In this document: positions 28,652 to 37,027 of the stretch, one piece after another | Layout: each line of letters starts with the position of its first letter | How positions within the stretch are numbered: the stretch's first letter is position 1 | Assembly (NCBI GenBank): GCA_016793065.1 | Contig: JAEULV010000002.1 | Coordinates: forward strand, 1-59,543 | Direction of reading: 5' to 3' | Source of the DNA: Hyphomicrobiaceae bacterium | Lineage (GTDB): Bacteria; Pseudomonadota; Alphaproteobacteria; Rhizobiales; Ancalomicrobiaceae | DNA length: 59,543 bases | Translations under genes and position numbers: made by a program | The notes under the pieces: model-generated | The model's input: only the letters and a program-made list of their open reading frames with translations | Database searches by the model: none | What the model was told of the DNA's origin: nothing

Positions 28652-29980
28652 ATGCGTCTGGATGAATGGCTCTCCCGCTCCCGTGAAACCCGCAGCGCCT
28701 TCGCGCGCCGCGCCGGCTTGTCCGCGGCCGCAGTCACAGCGCTGTGCAACGACCCCGGCGTCTGGGTTTCCCGCGAGACCGCCGAGCGGATCGCCGCCGC
28801 CACCGATGGACATGTCACGCCCAACGATCTCCTGGGCCTGCAATCGACGAGGGAATACGCTGTGTCGCAGAGCCGAACCGCTGAAGCCATCCGCGCCTTC
28901 GAACGCGGCGAAATCGTCATCGTCACCGACGACGACGACCGCGAGAACGAAGGCGATCTGATCGTCGCCGCCGTCCATGCCACGCCGGAGAAGCTCGCCT
29001 TCATCGTGCGCCACACCTCCGGCATCGTCTGCACGCCGCTGACGGTCGCCGATGCCAAGCGGCTGAACCTCGAGCCGATGGTCGGACGCAACGACGCGCC
29101 GCTCGCCACCGCCTTCACCGTCTCGGTCGACTATCGCCACGGCCTCACCACCGGCATTTCCGCCGACGAGCGCACCAACACCGCCCGGGCGCTGGCCAAC
29201 CGCAATGTCGGCCCCGACGACTTCGTCCGCCCCGGCCACATGTTCCCGCTGGTGGCGCGCGAGGGCGGCGTCCTCATGCGTTCCGGCCACACCGAGGCCG
29301 CCGTCGACCTGTGCAAGCTCGCCGGCTTGCCCCCGGTCGCGGTCATCTGCGAAATGGTCAACGACGACGGCTCGGTCACCAAGGGCGCCCAGATTTCCGC
29401 CTTCGCCGAAAGGCATTCGTTGAAGCAGGTGTCGATCGCCGATCTGATCGCCTGGCGCCAGCGCACCGAGAAGCTGGTCGAGCGCATCGACGAGTTCGAC
29501 ATCGAAACCGCCGCCGGCCGCGCCCGCGCCGTCACCTACCGCACGCCCTACGATGCCATGCATCACCTTGCCGTGGTCTGGGGCGATATCCGCGACGGCA
29601 GCGCCGTGCCGGTGCGCCTGCACCTCGAAACCGTCGTCTCCGACGTCTTCGGCGCCAACCGCACCATGGAAAAGCTGATCCAGCGCTTCGGCGAGTCCGG
29701 TCGCGGCATCATCGTCTATCTGCGCGAGGGCTCCGTCGGCGTCGCCCAGACGTCCACCCGGCCGCGCGAGGGGCTGAAGACCCAGGACCTCACCGCCGCC
29801 CAGGCCGAGGCCCACGTCTCGGCCGCCAGCCGTGCCGAGCAATGGCGCGAGATCGGCCTCGGCGCCCAGATCCTCAAGGACCTCGGCGTCACCTCGATCC
29901 GCCTGCTCTCCAGCCGCGAACGTCGTTATGTCGGCCTCGAGGGCTTTGGCCTGACCATCGAGGGCACCGACATCATCTGA
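28652..29980 (+). CDS. ribB: HTH-domain fusion of 3,4-dihydroxy-2-butanone 4-phosphate synthase (RibBX type)
   Basis: Makes 3,4-dihydroxy-2-butanone 4-phosphate from ribulose 5-phosphate for riboflavin. It has 442 aa. Residues 1-64 form a lambda-repressor-like HTH (FARRAGLSAAAVTALC, then VSRETAERIAAAT). Residues 75-280 are RibB, with DDDDRENEGD and GHTEAAVDL active-site motifs. Residues 290-442 are GTP-cyclohydrolase-II-like, but LHLETVVSDVFGANRTM replaces the segment that holds the zinc cysteines, so RibA activity is not expected. The ATG at 28652 starts exactly at the HTH; no good ribosome site is seen. Confidence 0.9.
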   Translation: MRLDEWLSRSRETRSAFARRAGLSAAAVTALCNDPGVWVSRETAERIAAATDGHVTPNDLLGLQSTREYAVSQSRTAEAIRAFERGEIVIVTDDDDRENEGDLIVAAVHATPEKLAFIVRHTSGIVCTPLTVADAKRLNLEPMVGRNDAPLATAFTVSVDYRHGLTTGISADERTNTARALANRNVGPDDFVRPGHMFPLVAREGGVLMRSGHTEAAVDLCKLAGLPPVAVICEMVNDDGSVTKGAQISAFAERHSLKQVSIADLIAWRQRTEKLVERIDEFDIETAAGRARAVTYRTPYDAMHHLAVVWGDIRDGSAVPVRLHLETVVSDVFGANRTMEKLIQRFGESGRGIIVYLREGSVGVAQTSTRPREGLKTQDLTAAQAEAHVSAASRAEQWREIGLGAQILKDLGVTSIRLLSSRERRYVGLEGFGLTIEGTDII

Positions 29981-30026
29981 TCCGCGCCGCGTCGCGATCT
30001 CTGCGCTGACGGTCGCGATCCGGCCG

Positions 30027-30170
30027 TCAGCCCTTTTTCTTCGGACCATTGATCTGCGCGACCAGTCCCTTGCCCATCAACGCGGCCGAGGCCAGCGCGG
30101 CGGCGGCGGCCGGCTTTTCCGATTTCGGCTTGCGAACTTCCTTGTTCGACCGTTTCTGTCCCTTGGCCAT
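30027..30170 (-). CDS. small basic alanine/lysine-rich protein, 47 aa
   Basis: A 47-aa protein reading MAKGQKRSNKEVRKPKSEKP and then an alanine-rich stretch and a KKKG end. GGGAGA lies five bases before the ATG at 30170. Similar small basic proteins are common in Hyphomicrobiales, and nucleic-acid binding is plausible from charge, but no function is known. It lies convergent with the RibBX gene. Confidence 0.7.
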   Translation of the reverse strand: MAKGQKRSNKEVRKPKSEKPAAAAALASAALMGKGLVAQINGPKKKG

Positions 30171-30204
30171 GTTCGTCTCCCGTCAGATCTAAATATCAAA
30201 GAGC

Positions 30205-30247
30205 TATAAAAAACAAAGGCCTCGCGACCCGTTCGAGGTGCGAGGCC
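30205..30247 (-). terminator. terminator of the cold-shock gene
   Basis: Perfect 8-bp stem GGCCTCGC / GCGAGGCC (30218-30225, 30240-30247), followed on the minus strand by TTTGTTTTTT. A strong intrinsic terminator, 162 bases downstream of the cold-shock stop. A second hairpin (arms TCCCTT / AAGGGA with CCGG flanks) lies at 30259-30284. Confidence 0.85.
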
Positions 30248-30408
30248 ATGTTCGGTAACCGGCTCCCTTCAGGAAGGGAACCGGGCCGTTCTCAGGTCTT
30301 CGTCTGTCTTGCCCCGCATCGAACCGCCAGTACATCCGTGGTCGGCATCGATGGGAACGAAGAAGGAAGGCGCCAGCGGATCGGTTGCCCGACCCTGCCG
30401 GCAGCCAA

Positions 30409-30621
30409 TCAGGCGAGAACCTTGAGATTGTCGGCGGACATCTTGCCGCTGCGGCGATCGGCGACCAGGTCGAACCCGATCTTCTGACCTTCACGCAGCT
30501 CGCCCAGGCCGCAACGCTCAACGGCGCTGATATGGACGAACGCATCGGCGCCGCCATTGTCCGGCTGGATGAAACCGAAGCCCTTTTGGGCGTTGAACCA
30601 CTTAACCGTTCCCGTATTCAT
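30409..30621 (-). CDS. cold-shock protein (CspA family)
   Basis: A 70-aa single-stranded nucleic-acid-binding protein. It has the RNP1 motif KGFGFIQPD and RNP2 motif DAFVHISAV on an OB fold. It melts RNA structure and may act as an antiterminator. The ATG at 30621 has AAAGGAG five bases upstream. A long AT-rich leader containing a hairpin precedes it, and a strong terminator follows, so it is monocistronic. Confidence 0.96.
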   Translation of the reverse strand: MNTGTVKWFNAQKGFGFIQPDNGGADAFVHISAVERCGLGELREGQKIGFDLVADRRSGKMSADNLKVLA

Positions 30622-30971
30622 GGGAACTCCTTTCATAGACACAGTTTTGCTCTCCCACGGAAGCCGTGGGCCGTCGAAATCGCGTTTTCAGGCAAGAGGA
30701 TTGTTAGTTCGACGCAAAATTTAATTCGCGCAAAGCCAAGTCTTCTGGCTGTCCATCGACTTTGCTAATATGCTCGTTATGAGCCTGAATTACAAGTCTG
30801 TTTTTCAAAATAATTTAAACGGCATTGAAAACATCGCCAAAACACCCGCAAAAACATAAACTCGCCTTAACAATATAGTGCCATGTCGCGACGAGAAAGC
30901 CGCACCTGGCGCCCGATCCGATCGCGGCGCGGCCACCTGCCTCGCCCCCGCGACCCGCAGCGGCCACAAAC
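30622..30971. other. AT-rich leader/promoter region of the cold-shock gene
   Basis: A 350-bp divergent gap, markedly AT-rich from 30680 to 30885. It should hold the cold-shock promoter and long 5' leader on the minus strand and the transglutaminase gene promoter on the plus strand. I see one clear hairpin (30654-30670) and no coding frame. Confidence 0.55.
30654..30670 (-). promoter_or_regulatory. hairpin in the cold-shock mRNA leader
   Basis: Perfect 7-bp stem CCCACGG / CCGTGGG with a 3-base loop, 32 bases before the start codon of the cold-shock gene. It may control translation or mRNA stability with temperature; that role is inferred. Confidence 0.45.
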
Positions 30972-31853
30972 ATGGAGCCCGTCCGCTTGACGACCCTGAA
31001 CATCTACCACCGCACCACCTACCGCTACCGCGAACTGGTCAGCCCCGGCCCGCATCGGCTGATGCTGCGCCCGCGCGAGAGCCGGGAGCTGCGTTTGGTC
31101 GCCAGCGAGGTCACCGCCTCGCCGGCGGCGCAGCTCACCTGGGCGCAGGACGTCTTCGGCAACGCCGTCGCCACCGTCTATTTCCAGCAGTTGGCCCATA
31201 CCCTGGTGTTCGAAAGCCACGCCACCGTCGAACTCGCCGCCTCGCCCTGGCCGGTCTTCGACATCGCCGCCGAAGCCTCGAGCTACCCGTTTCGCTATTC
31301 CGACGACGAATGGACCGATCTCGCCGCCCTGACCGTGCTGCAATATGCCGATCACGGCGACCAGCTACGCTGCTGGGCCCGCGGCTATGTCGGCGGCAAT
31401 CCGACCGACACGCTGTCGCTGCTGAAGGATCTCAGCGCCGGCGTCGCCACCGCCATCTGGTATCAGTCCCGCGACGACGAGGGCACCCAGTCGCCGATCC
31501 ACACCCTCAATCGCGGCTGGGGATCATGCCGCGACTTCGCCGTGCTGTTCGTCGAGGCCGCCCGCAGCCTGGGCTTCGGCGCCCGCCTGGTCTCGGGCTA
31601 CATGTACAATCCCGATCAGGCCTGGCGCGGCTCCACGGACTTTGGCTCGACCCATGCCTGGGCCGAGGTCTATGTCCCCGGCGCCGGCTGGATCACCTTC
31701 GATCCGACCAATCGCGGCGTTGGCGGCTTCAACCTCATTCCGGTCGCGGTCGTCCGCGATATCCGCCAGGCGGTGCCGGTGTCCGGCAGCTTCCTCGGCA
31801 TGACCGACGCCTATCTTGGCATGGACGTGACGGTCACGGTGGTGCCGGCCTGA
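30972..31853 (+). CDS. transglutaminase-like cysteine protease family protein
   Basis: A 293-aa protein. An N-terminal bacterial transglutaminase-associated region (HRTTYRYRELVSPGPHRLML) is followed by the catalytic transglutaminase-like domain: C186 in GWGSCRDFA, H228 in STHAWAEVY, D244 in ITFDPTN. Members act as peptidases or amidases; no substrate is known. No signal peptide is visible, so it is probably cytoplasmic. The ATG at 30972 lacks a clear ribosome site; a TTG at 30987 is an alternative. Confidence 0.88.
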   Translation: MEPVRLTTLNIYHRTTYRYRELVSPGPHRLMLRPRESRELRLVASEVTASPAAQLTWAQDVFGNAVATVYFQQLAHTLVFESHATVELAASPWPVFDIAAEASSYPFRYSDDEWTDLAALTVLQYADHGDQLRCWARGYVGGNPTDTLSLLKDLSAGVATAIWYQSRDDEGTQSPIHTLNRGWGSCRDFAVLFVEAARSLGFGARLVSGYMYNPDQAWRGSTDFGSTHAWAEVYVPGAGWITFDPTNRGVGGFNLIPVAVVRDIRQAVPVSGSFLGMTDAYLGMDVTVTVVPA

Positions 31854-31861
31854 TCCGGCGA

Positions 31862-32326
31862 TCAGGCGGCGTGCGAGCTGATCGGCTGGGTCAGCACCGT
31901 GAACAGCGCCACCGGATCGGTGGAGGCGCGCAATTTCTGGGCAATCGAGGAATCCCTGAGCACCCGCGCGATCCGCGCCAGCGCCTTCAGGTGATCCGCG
32001 CCCGCGCCTTCCGGCGCCAGCAGCATGAACACCAGATCCACCGGCAGGTCGTCGATCGCCTCGAAATCCACCGGCTTTTCCAGCCGCGCGAACAGCCCGG
32101 TCAACTTCGGCAATCGCGCCAGCTTGCCATGCGGGATCGCCACGCCATGGCCGACGCCGGTCGAACCCAATCGCTCGCGCTGCTGCAGGACGTCGAAGAT
32201 CTCGCGCTCCGGCAAACCGATCTGAGCCGCGACGCGACCTGCCAGTTCCTGCAGCACCTGCTTTTTGGAGTTAGCCTTCAGCGCCGGCACGACGGCTTCG
32301 AGGCTCAGGAGATCGCTCAAGTCCAT
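31862..32326 (-). CDS. ptsN: nitrogen PTS EIIA protein
   Basis: Phosphoacceptor of the regulatory nitrogen PTS, acting on K+ uptake and nitrogen/carbon responses in the cytoplasm. The 154-aa EIIA-fructose-type domain has the phosphorylated histidine in GVAIPHGKL (H66). It is the last gene of the lpt-rpoN-hpf-ptsN cluster on the minus strand, 250 bp after hpf and separated from it by a terminator-like hairpin, so it may also have its own promoter. Confidence 0.95.
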   Translation of the reverse strand: MDLSDLLSLEAVVPALKANSKKQVLQELAGRVAAQIGLPEREIFDVLQQRERLGSTGVGHGVAIPHGKLARLPKLTGLFARLEKPVDFEAIDDLPVDLVFMLLAPEGAGADHLKALARIARVLRDSSIAQKLRASTDPVALFTVLTQPISSHAA

Positions 32327-32529
32327 GGGATCAATCCGTTGGGGCGCGAGGCCCGCAGGGGACGCGGTCGTTGCGTGTCGAGGAAAACCGTCCCCGCAAA
32401 GAGCCCTTCAAACGCGCAAGCGATAGAACGGCGGCTGGCCACATACAACATCTTAATTTACGCAAAGCAGGTTTCAGGCCGCTTTTCGCTCTCGACGAGG
32501 CTCGAAACCGCTCGCCCGCCCCGCGTCGC

Positions 32530-32564
32530 GAAACGGCCCCCCGGGCGTGGTCGCCGGGGGGCCG
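32530..32564 (-). terminator. strong hairpin after hpf
   Basis: An 11-bp perfect stem CGGCCCCCCGG / CCGGGGGGCCG with a 9-base loop, followed on the minus strand by TTTCG. It starts 13 bases after the hpf stop and probably reduces read-through into ptsN. Confidence 0.7.
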
Positions 32565-32576
32565 TGCGCTTGTGCC

Positions 32577-33167
32577 TCAGGCGGTGCCGACGGCGCCGAG
32601 CGCCGGGTCGACCCAGCCGATATTGCCATCCTTGCGCCGGTAGACGACGTTGATGCCGCCATGGCCGGCGTGGCGGAACACCAGCACATGGGTGTCCTGC
32701 AGGTCCATCTCCATCACCGCCTGGCCGACGCTCAGCGTCTTCAGCTTGGTCGTCTGTTCGGCGACCACCAGCGGATGGAAATCGGCCGGCACTTCCTCTT
32801 CGTCGTCGATCGCCTCGAGCACCTTGTAGCTGCTCTCGACGAACTGCGGCTCGCCGACGGCATTGCGCGTGCCGTGATGATCCTTGAGTTTGCGCTTGTA
32901 GCGGCGCAAACGCTTTTCGATGTGCTCGACCGCCGTATCGACGCTCGGATACGGGTCATGCGCGACCCCGGTGGCTTGCAGCGTGATCCCGGTGGCCAGG
33001 TGCAGCGTCGTCTCGGTTCGGAAACGCCCACCGTCCTTTTCGACGACGACATGGCCGGAATACCCACCATCGAAATACTTGGTGAGTGCATCTCGCACAC
33101 GGTCGTTCACATGCTGTCGCAGGCTTTCGCCAATGTCGACATTCTTTCCGGATACGCGCAGCGGCAT
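32577..33167 (-). CDS. hpf: long-form ribosome hibernation promoting factor
   Basis: Binds the 30S subunit and, through its C-terminal domain, dimerises ribosomes in stationary phase. The 196-aa protein has the N-terminal S30AE domain (MPLRVSGKNVDIGESLRQHV, AVEHIEKRLRRYKRKLKDH) and the long-form C-terminal domain (residues 135-190, HPLVVAEQTTKLKTLSVGQA). The ATG at 33167 has GGGAG upstream. The position after rpoN is conserved across proteobacteria. Confidence 0.95.
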   Translation of the reverse strand: MPLRVSGKNVDIGESLRQHVNDRVRDALTKYFDGGYSGHVVVEKDGGRFRTETTLHLATGITLQATGVAHDPYPSVDTAVEHIEKRLRRYKRKLKDHHGTRNAVGEPQFVESSYKVLEAIDDEEEVPADFHPLVVAEQTTKLKTLSVGQAVMEMDLQDTHVLVFRHAGHGGINVVYRRKDGNIGWVDPALGAVGTA

Positions 33168-33433
33168 ACCGATCTCCCTCGTGCCAGCCCTGTCCGGGCC
33201 GGTTCTCTTTCCATCACGTGCGCGCCGCGTTGAGCCCTGCCACATGTCCCGGGAGCGGGGCATGCCGACGCGAATACGCTGCGCCCACCTCCGATTCGAT
33301 AGGACCCCATCGCCCCCCTGTCAATGATGACCGCCCCGATGCGGTAATGACCAGGCAGAACAAAAGGTCGCGATCAGGCGAAGATATGTCGCAATCAAGC
33401 AATTTATTCGATTAAAGATCGCGCCTTCCGCGC

Positions 33434-35062
33434 TTACGCCGGGTGCCCGGCCTTCATCGCCATCTTCTCGCGCCGGCGCTGCACCGACGACGGGATCTTC
33501 AGGCTTTCGCGGTATTTCGCCACTGTTCGGCGGGCGATGTCCATGCCGGAGTCCTTCAGCATCTTCACCAGCGTGTCGTCCGACAGGATGTCGTCGATCG
33601 ACTCGGCGTCGATCAGTTCCTTGATCTTGTGCCGCACGCTTTCCGACGAATGCGCCTCGCCGCCCTCGACCGCCTGGATCGCCGAGGTGAAGAAATACTT
33701 GAACTCGAAGATGCCCCGGCTCGTCGCCATGTACTTGTTCGAGGTGACGCGACTGACGGTCGATTCATGCATGCCGATCTGGTCGGCGATCATCTTCAGA
33801 TTGAGCGGCCGCAGATACTGGACGCCGCGCGCCAGGAACAGGTCCTGCTGCCGCACGATTTCCGTCGCCACCTTCAGGATGGTCTTCGCCCGCTGGTCGA
33901 GGCTCTTCACCAGCCAGTTGGCGGTCTGCAGGCAATCGGTCAGATACGACTTCTCGGTCTGGTCCTTGGCCGTCTTCACCACCTTGGCGTAGTAGGTCTG
34001 GTTGACCAGCACCTTCGGCAGCGTCTCGGTGTTGAGCTCCACTGTCCAGCTGCCGTCGCCGGCCTGCTTCACCACCACGTCCGGCACCACCGGCTGCACC
34101 ACCGTCGAGCCGAAGCGATTGCCGGGCTTGGGGTCGAGCGCCCGGATCTCGGCGACCATGTCGGCGATGTCCTCGTCGTCGACGCCGCACAGCTTGCGCA
34201 ACTGGGCGAAATCCCGTCGTGCCAGCAGTTCGAGATTGCCGACCAGCGCCCGCATCGCCGGATCGAACCGGTCACGCTCCTTCAGTTGCAGTTCGAGGCA
34301 CTCCGACAGCGACCGGGCAAACACCCCGGCCGGATCGAAGCCCTGCAGCGTTCGCAGCACCGCCTCGACCAGCGCCACGTCGCAGCCGAGCTTGTCGGCG
34401 ACCGACGCCAGGTCAATGCGCAGGTAGCCCGCCTCGTCCACCGCGTCGATCAGGTATTGCGCGATCAGCCGCTGCGCCGGATCGGCGATCGCCAGCGCCA
34501 ATTGCTGTTCCAGGTGATCGTGCAGCGAGATCTCGGCGGCAACGAAGGCCTCGAGATTGTAATCCTCGCCGCCGCTGCCGCCGCCGGCCGATTGCGACCA
34601 GGTGTCGCCGCCGGTCATCTGCGACGGATCGTGCTCGCCGCGCGTGCCCGGATCGTCCTGGAAGACGTTGCCGAGGTCGGTGTCGAGCTTCGCCGCCATC
34701 GATTCGGAATTGGTTTCCAGATCCGACTGCATCCAGTCGCCGCTGGACATCTCGCCGTCGCCGCCGGGACTGTCCACGTCCGGGCCGTCATAGCTGCGCT
34801 CGGACGCCGCCTCGACCGACTCCAGGCTCGGCCCCATCGACGCCCGCTCGTCGCCGGTCTCGATCAGTGGCCCGTCGCCGTCGCCCACCGGCCGGTCGTC
34901 GGCCTCGTCGCGATCGAGCAGCGGATTGCGCTCGAGCTCGTTGTCGACATAGGCGACCAAATCCATGTTCGAGAGTTGCAGCAGCTTGATCGCCTGCATC
35001 AACTGCGGCGTCATCACCAGCGATTGGGTCTGCCTGAACTCGAGCCTGGGTGTGAGCGCCAT
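33434..35062 (-). CDS. rpoN: RNA polymerase sigma-54 factor
   Basis: Directs RNA polymerase to -24/-12 promoters of nitrogen and other genes, needing AAA+ activators. The 542-aa protein has region I (LEFRQTQSLVMTPQLMQAIK), an acidic region II (residues 50-160, with Gly/Ser/Asp-rich segments), the core-binding region, the HTH (ADQIGMHESTVSRVTSNKY), and the RpoN box ARRTVAKYRE near the end. The ATG at 35062 has GGGGAGG four bases upstream. It lies between lptB and hpf. Confidence 0.97.
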   Translation of the reverse strand: MALTPRLEFRQTQSLVMTPQLMQAIKLLQLSNMDLVAYVDNELERNPLLDRDEADDRPVGDGDGPLIETGDERASMGPSLESVEAASERSYDGPDVDSPGGDGEMSSGDWMQSDLETNSESMAAKLDTDLGNVFQDDPGTRGEHDPSQMTGGDTWSQSAGGGSGGEDYNLEAFVAAEISLHDHLEQQLALAIADPAQRLIAQYLIDAVDEAGYLRIDLASVADKLGCDVALVEAVLRTLQGFDPAGVFARSLSECLELQLKERDRFDPAMRALVGNLELLARRDFAQLRKLCGVDDEDIADMVAEIRALDPKPGNRFGSTVVQPVVPDVVVKQAGDGSWTVELNTETLPKVLVNQTYYAKVVKTAKDQTEKSYLTDCLQTANWLVKSLDQRAKTILKVATEIVRQQDLFLARGVQYLRPLNLKMIADQIGMHESTVSRVTSNKYMATSRGIFEFKYFFTSAIQAVEGGEAHSSESVRHKIKELIDAESIDDILSDDTLVKMLKDSGMDIARRTVAKYRESLKIPSSVQRRREKMAMKAGHPA

Positions 35063-35204
35063 GAACCTCCCCGATGCCGAACCTGTTGAACCCGTCCACC
35101 AGCGGACAAGCCTTCCAGCGCGAACCATCTGGTCAAACCCCGACGGCGCGCGACTTGGAACGAAACTTGCCTGCCAGAACTTTCTAACGGGTAACCGCGT
35201 CGGC

Positions 35205-36122
35205 TTAAAGAGTGAATTGCTCACCTAAGTAAAGACGCCGAACGTCCGGGTTGGCGACGATGTCGCGGGGCACGCCCTCGGTCAGCACTTCGCCGGAGGC
35301 GATGATATAGGCCCGGTCGATCAATCCGAGCGTTTCCCGAACGTTATGATCGGTGATCAACACCCCGAGTCCGCGCCGGGTGAGGTGCTTCACCAGCACC
35401 TGGATGTCGCCGACCGCGATCGGGTCGATGCCGGCGAACGGCTCGTCGAGCAGGATGAACGACGGTCGGCTCGCCAGCGCCCGGGCGATTTCGCAGCGCC
35501 GGCGCTCGCCGCCCGACAGCGCGATCGACGGCGACTTGCGCAGGTGGCCGATGCGGAATTCCTCCAGCAGCGATTCAAGCTCGCTCTTGCGCTTGCGCCG
35601 GTCCGGCTCGGTCACTTCCAGCACGGCGAGGATGTTTTCCTCCACCGTCAGGCCGCGAAAGATCGACGATTCCTGCGGCAGATAGCCGATACCAAGCCGC
35701 GCCCGCCGATACATCGGCAGCCGGGTGATGTCGAAACCGTCGAGCGCGATATGGCCGTGATCGGGGCGAATGAGCCCGGTGATCATGTAGAACACCGTGG
35801 TCTTGCCGGCGCCGTTCGGCCCCAGCAGCCCCACCGCCTCGCCGCGATGCACCTCCAGGCTGACGTCCTTGACCACCCGCCGGCGCTTGAACGTCTTGGC
35901 GATCGAGCGGACGATCAGCCCGTCGGCCGGAATCCGGTCCGGATCGAAATCGTCGACATAACCGTCGTCCGGATCGACATTCGCCGCCGAGGCCTTGGCC
36001 TCGCCGCGCAGCCGCGCGATCGCTCGGCCGATCAGTCCCGGCGACGATACCGGCTTGGCATCGGGCTCGTTCCAGTCGACACCGATCGGACGGGAGGAGG
36101 GCGCGGGCGGCTTCGGCGACAC
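35205..36122 (-). CDS. lptB: LPS export ABC transporter ATP-binding protein with N-terminal extension
   Basis: ATPase that drives LPS extraction by LptFG. Motifs are Walker A GPNGAGKTT, signature LSGGERRRCEIARA, Walker B FILLDEPFAGIDP and the H-loop ITDHNVRE. The core LptB (about 240 aa) is preceded by 60-95 extra residues, Pro-rich and then acidic (DPDDGYVDDFDPDRIPADG), which classic LptB lacks. The start is unsure: I used a GTG at 36122 behind GGAG; a TTG at 36215 is also open. It is followed by rpoN. Confidence 0.93.
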   Translation of the reverse strand: MSPKPPAPSSRPIGVDWNEPDAKPVSSPGLIGRAIARLRGEAKASAANVDPDDGYVDDFDPDRIPADGLIVRSIAKTFKRRRVVKDVSLEVHRGEAVGLLGPNGAGKTTVFYMITGLIRPDHGHIALDGFDITRLPMYRRARLGIGYLPQESSIFRGLTVEENILAVLEVTEPDRRKRKSELESLLEEFRIGHLRKSPSIALSGGERRRCEIARALASRPSFILLDEPFAGIDPIAVGDIQVLVKHLTRRGLGVLITDHNVRETLGLIDRAYIIASGEVLTEGVPRDIVANPDVRRLYLGEQFTL

Positions 36123-36314
36123 GGGGCTCAGGTACTCCGGCTCGAAGCTCCGATCGACGGCGCCCGTTGCCCAGGGGGTGAACGCGAAAGGGTGAACGCA
36201 GACAGGTGAACGCAACTACCGGCCCTTGGCGGCCCGGCGGACGACCGGACGAACCGGCTCGCCCGGCCCGCCGCCTCGCGTTGTATACCGGCGCCTTGCC
36301 GGGCTGTCGAGATC

Positions 36315-36332
36315 GGCGCGATCGATCGCGCC
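36315..36332. promoter_or_regulatory. perfect 18-bp palindrome between lptA and lptB
   Basis: GGCGCGATCGATCGCGCC is fully self-complementary and contains overlapping GATC/CGATCG sites. It lies 40 bases after the lptA stop and before lptB. It could be a protein-binding site, an mRNA hairpin, or a processing site; no T-tract follows, so it is not a standard terminator. Confidence 0.45.
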
Positions 36333-36371
36333 CCCTCGAACCCCGGAGATCAGGTCGCCGGGCCGCCCCCG

Positions 36372-37001
36372 TCAGTTCGGCTTTGCCGCGCCGGAGCCCG
36401 CCGGCCCCGCCTGTCCCGGCACCAGCAGGAACTGCACCCGGCCGCCCTCGAGCTTCGCCTGCCCGGTCTTCAGGTCGACGGTCAGGCGGTTGCCGCGACC
36501 GACATTCTGACCCTGGTTGAGCACAACGCCGCCGCTCAGCACCGCCACCTGCGCCTGCATGTCGAACACGCCGGTGTCGCCGGTGGCGTTCTGGTCCTTG
36601 TTGGCGATCAGCACCTTGCCCTCGGCCTCCAGCTTGCGGATCTGCTGGTTGCCGCCGGCGGCGGCTCCGCCCGTCGATGTGCCGGTCTGCGCCGCCACCG
36701 ACTGCATCGCCTTGCCCTCGTAATAGACCTTGAGCCGCTGCGCCCGCAGCGTCGATTCGCCCTGGCGCACCTGCACGTTGCCGGCGAAGATCACCAGATT
36801 TTCCTTGTCGCGCACTTCCGCCCGGTCGGCCTCGATCTGGATCGGCTGCTTGTTGTTGGCGCTGCCAAGATCCTTGAACGAGGTCGAGAACGACGATTGC
36901 GCCAATGCCGGCAGGCCGGCAAGCACCAGCGCGCCGCCAAGCGCCAGGGAGAGGACGAGCGACCGGTGCCGCGCCATGAGATCGATGCTGGATTTCGCCA
37001 C
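36372..37001 (-). CDS. lptA: LPS transport periplasmic protein LptA (OstA-like)
   Basis: Periplasmic bridge protein that carries LPS from LptC to LptD. The 209-aa protein has a signal peptide (LVLSLALGGALVLAGLPALA) and an OstA/LptA beta-jellyroll (PIQIEADRAEVRDKENLVIF, TGDTGVFDMQ, RGNRLTVDLKTG). I used the GTG at 37001 because GAGGA lies eight bases before it; the ATG at 36977 has no ribosome site but would leave a normal signal peptide. Its frame end follows lptC closely. Confidence 0.93.
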   Translation of the reverse strand: MAKSSIDLMARHRSLVLSLALGGALVLAGLPALAQSSFSTSFKDLGSANNKQPIQIEADRAEVRDKENLVIFAGNVQVRQGESTLRAQRLKVYYEGKAMQSVAAQTGTSTGGAAAGGNQQIRKLEAEGKVLIANKDQNATGDTGVFDMQAQVAVLSGGVVLNQGQNVGRGNRLTVDLKTGQAKLEGGRVQFLLVPGQAGPAGSGAAKPN

Positions 37002-37027
37002 GTCTTCGTTCCTCGATTGCCCTTGCC

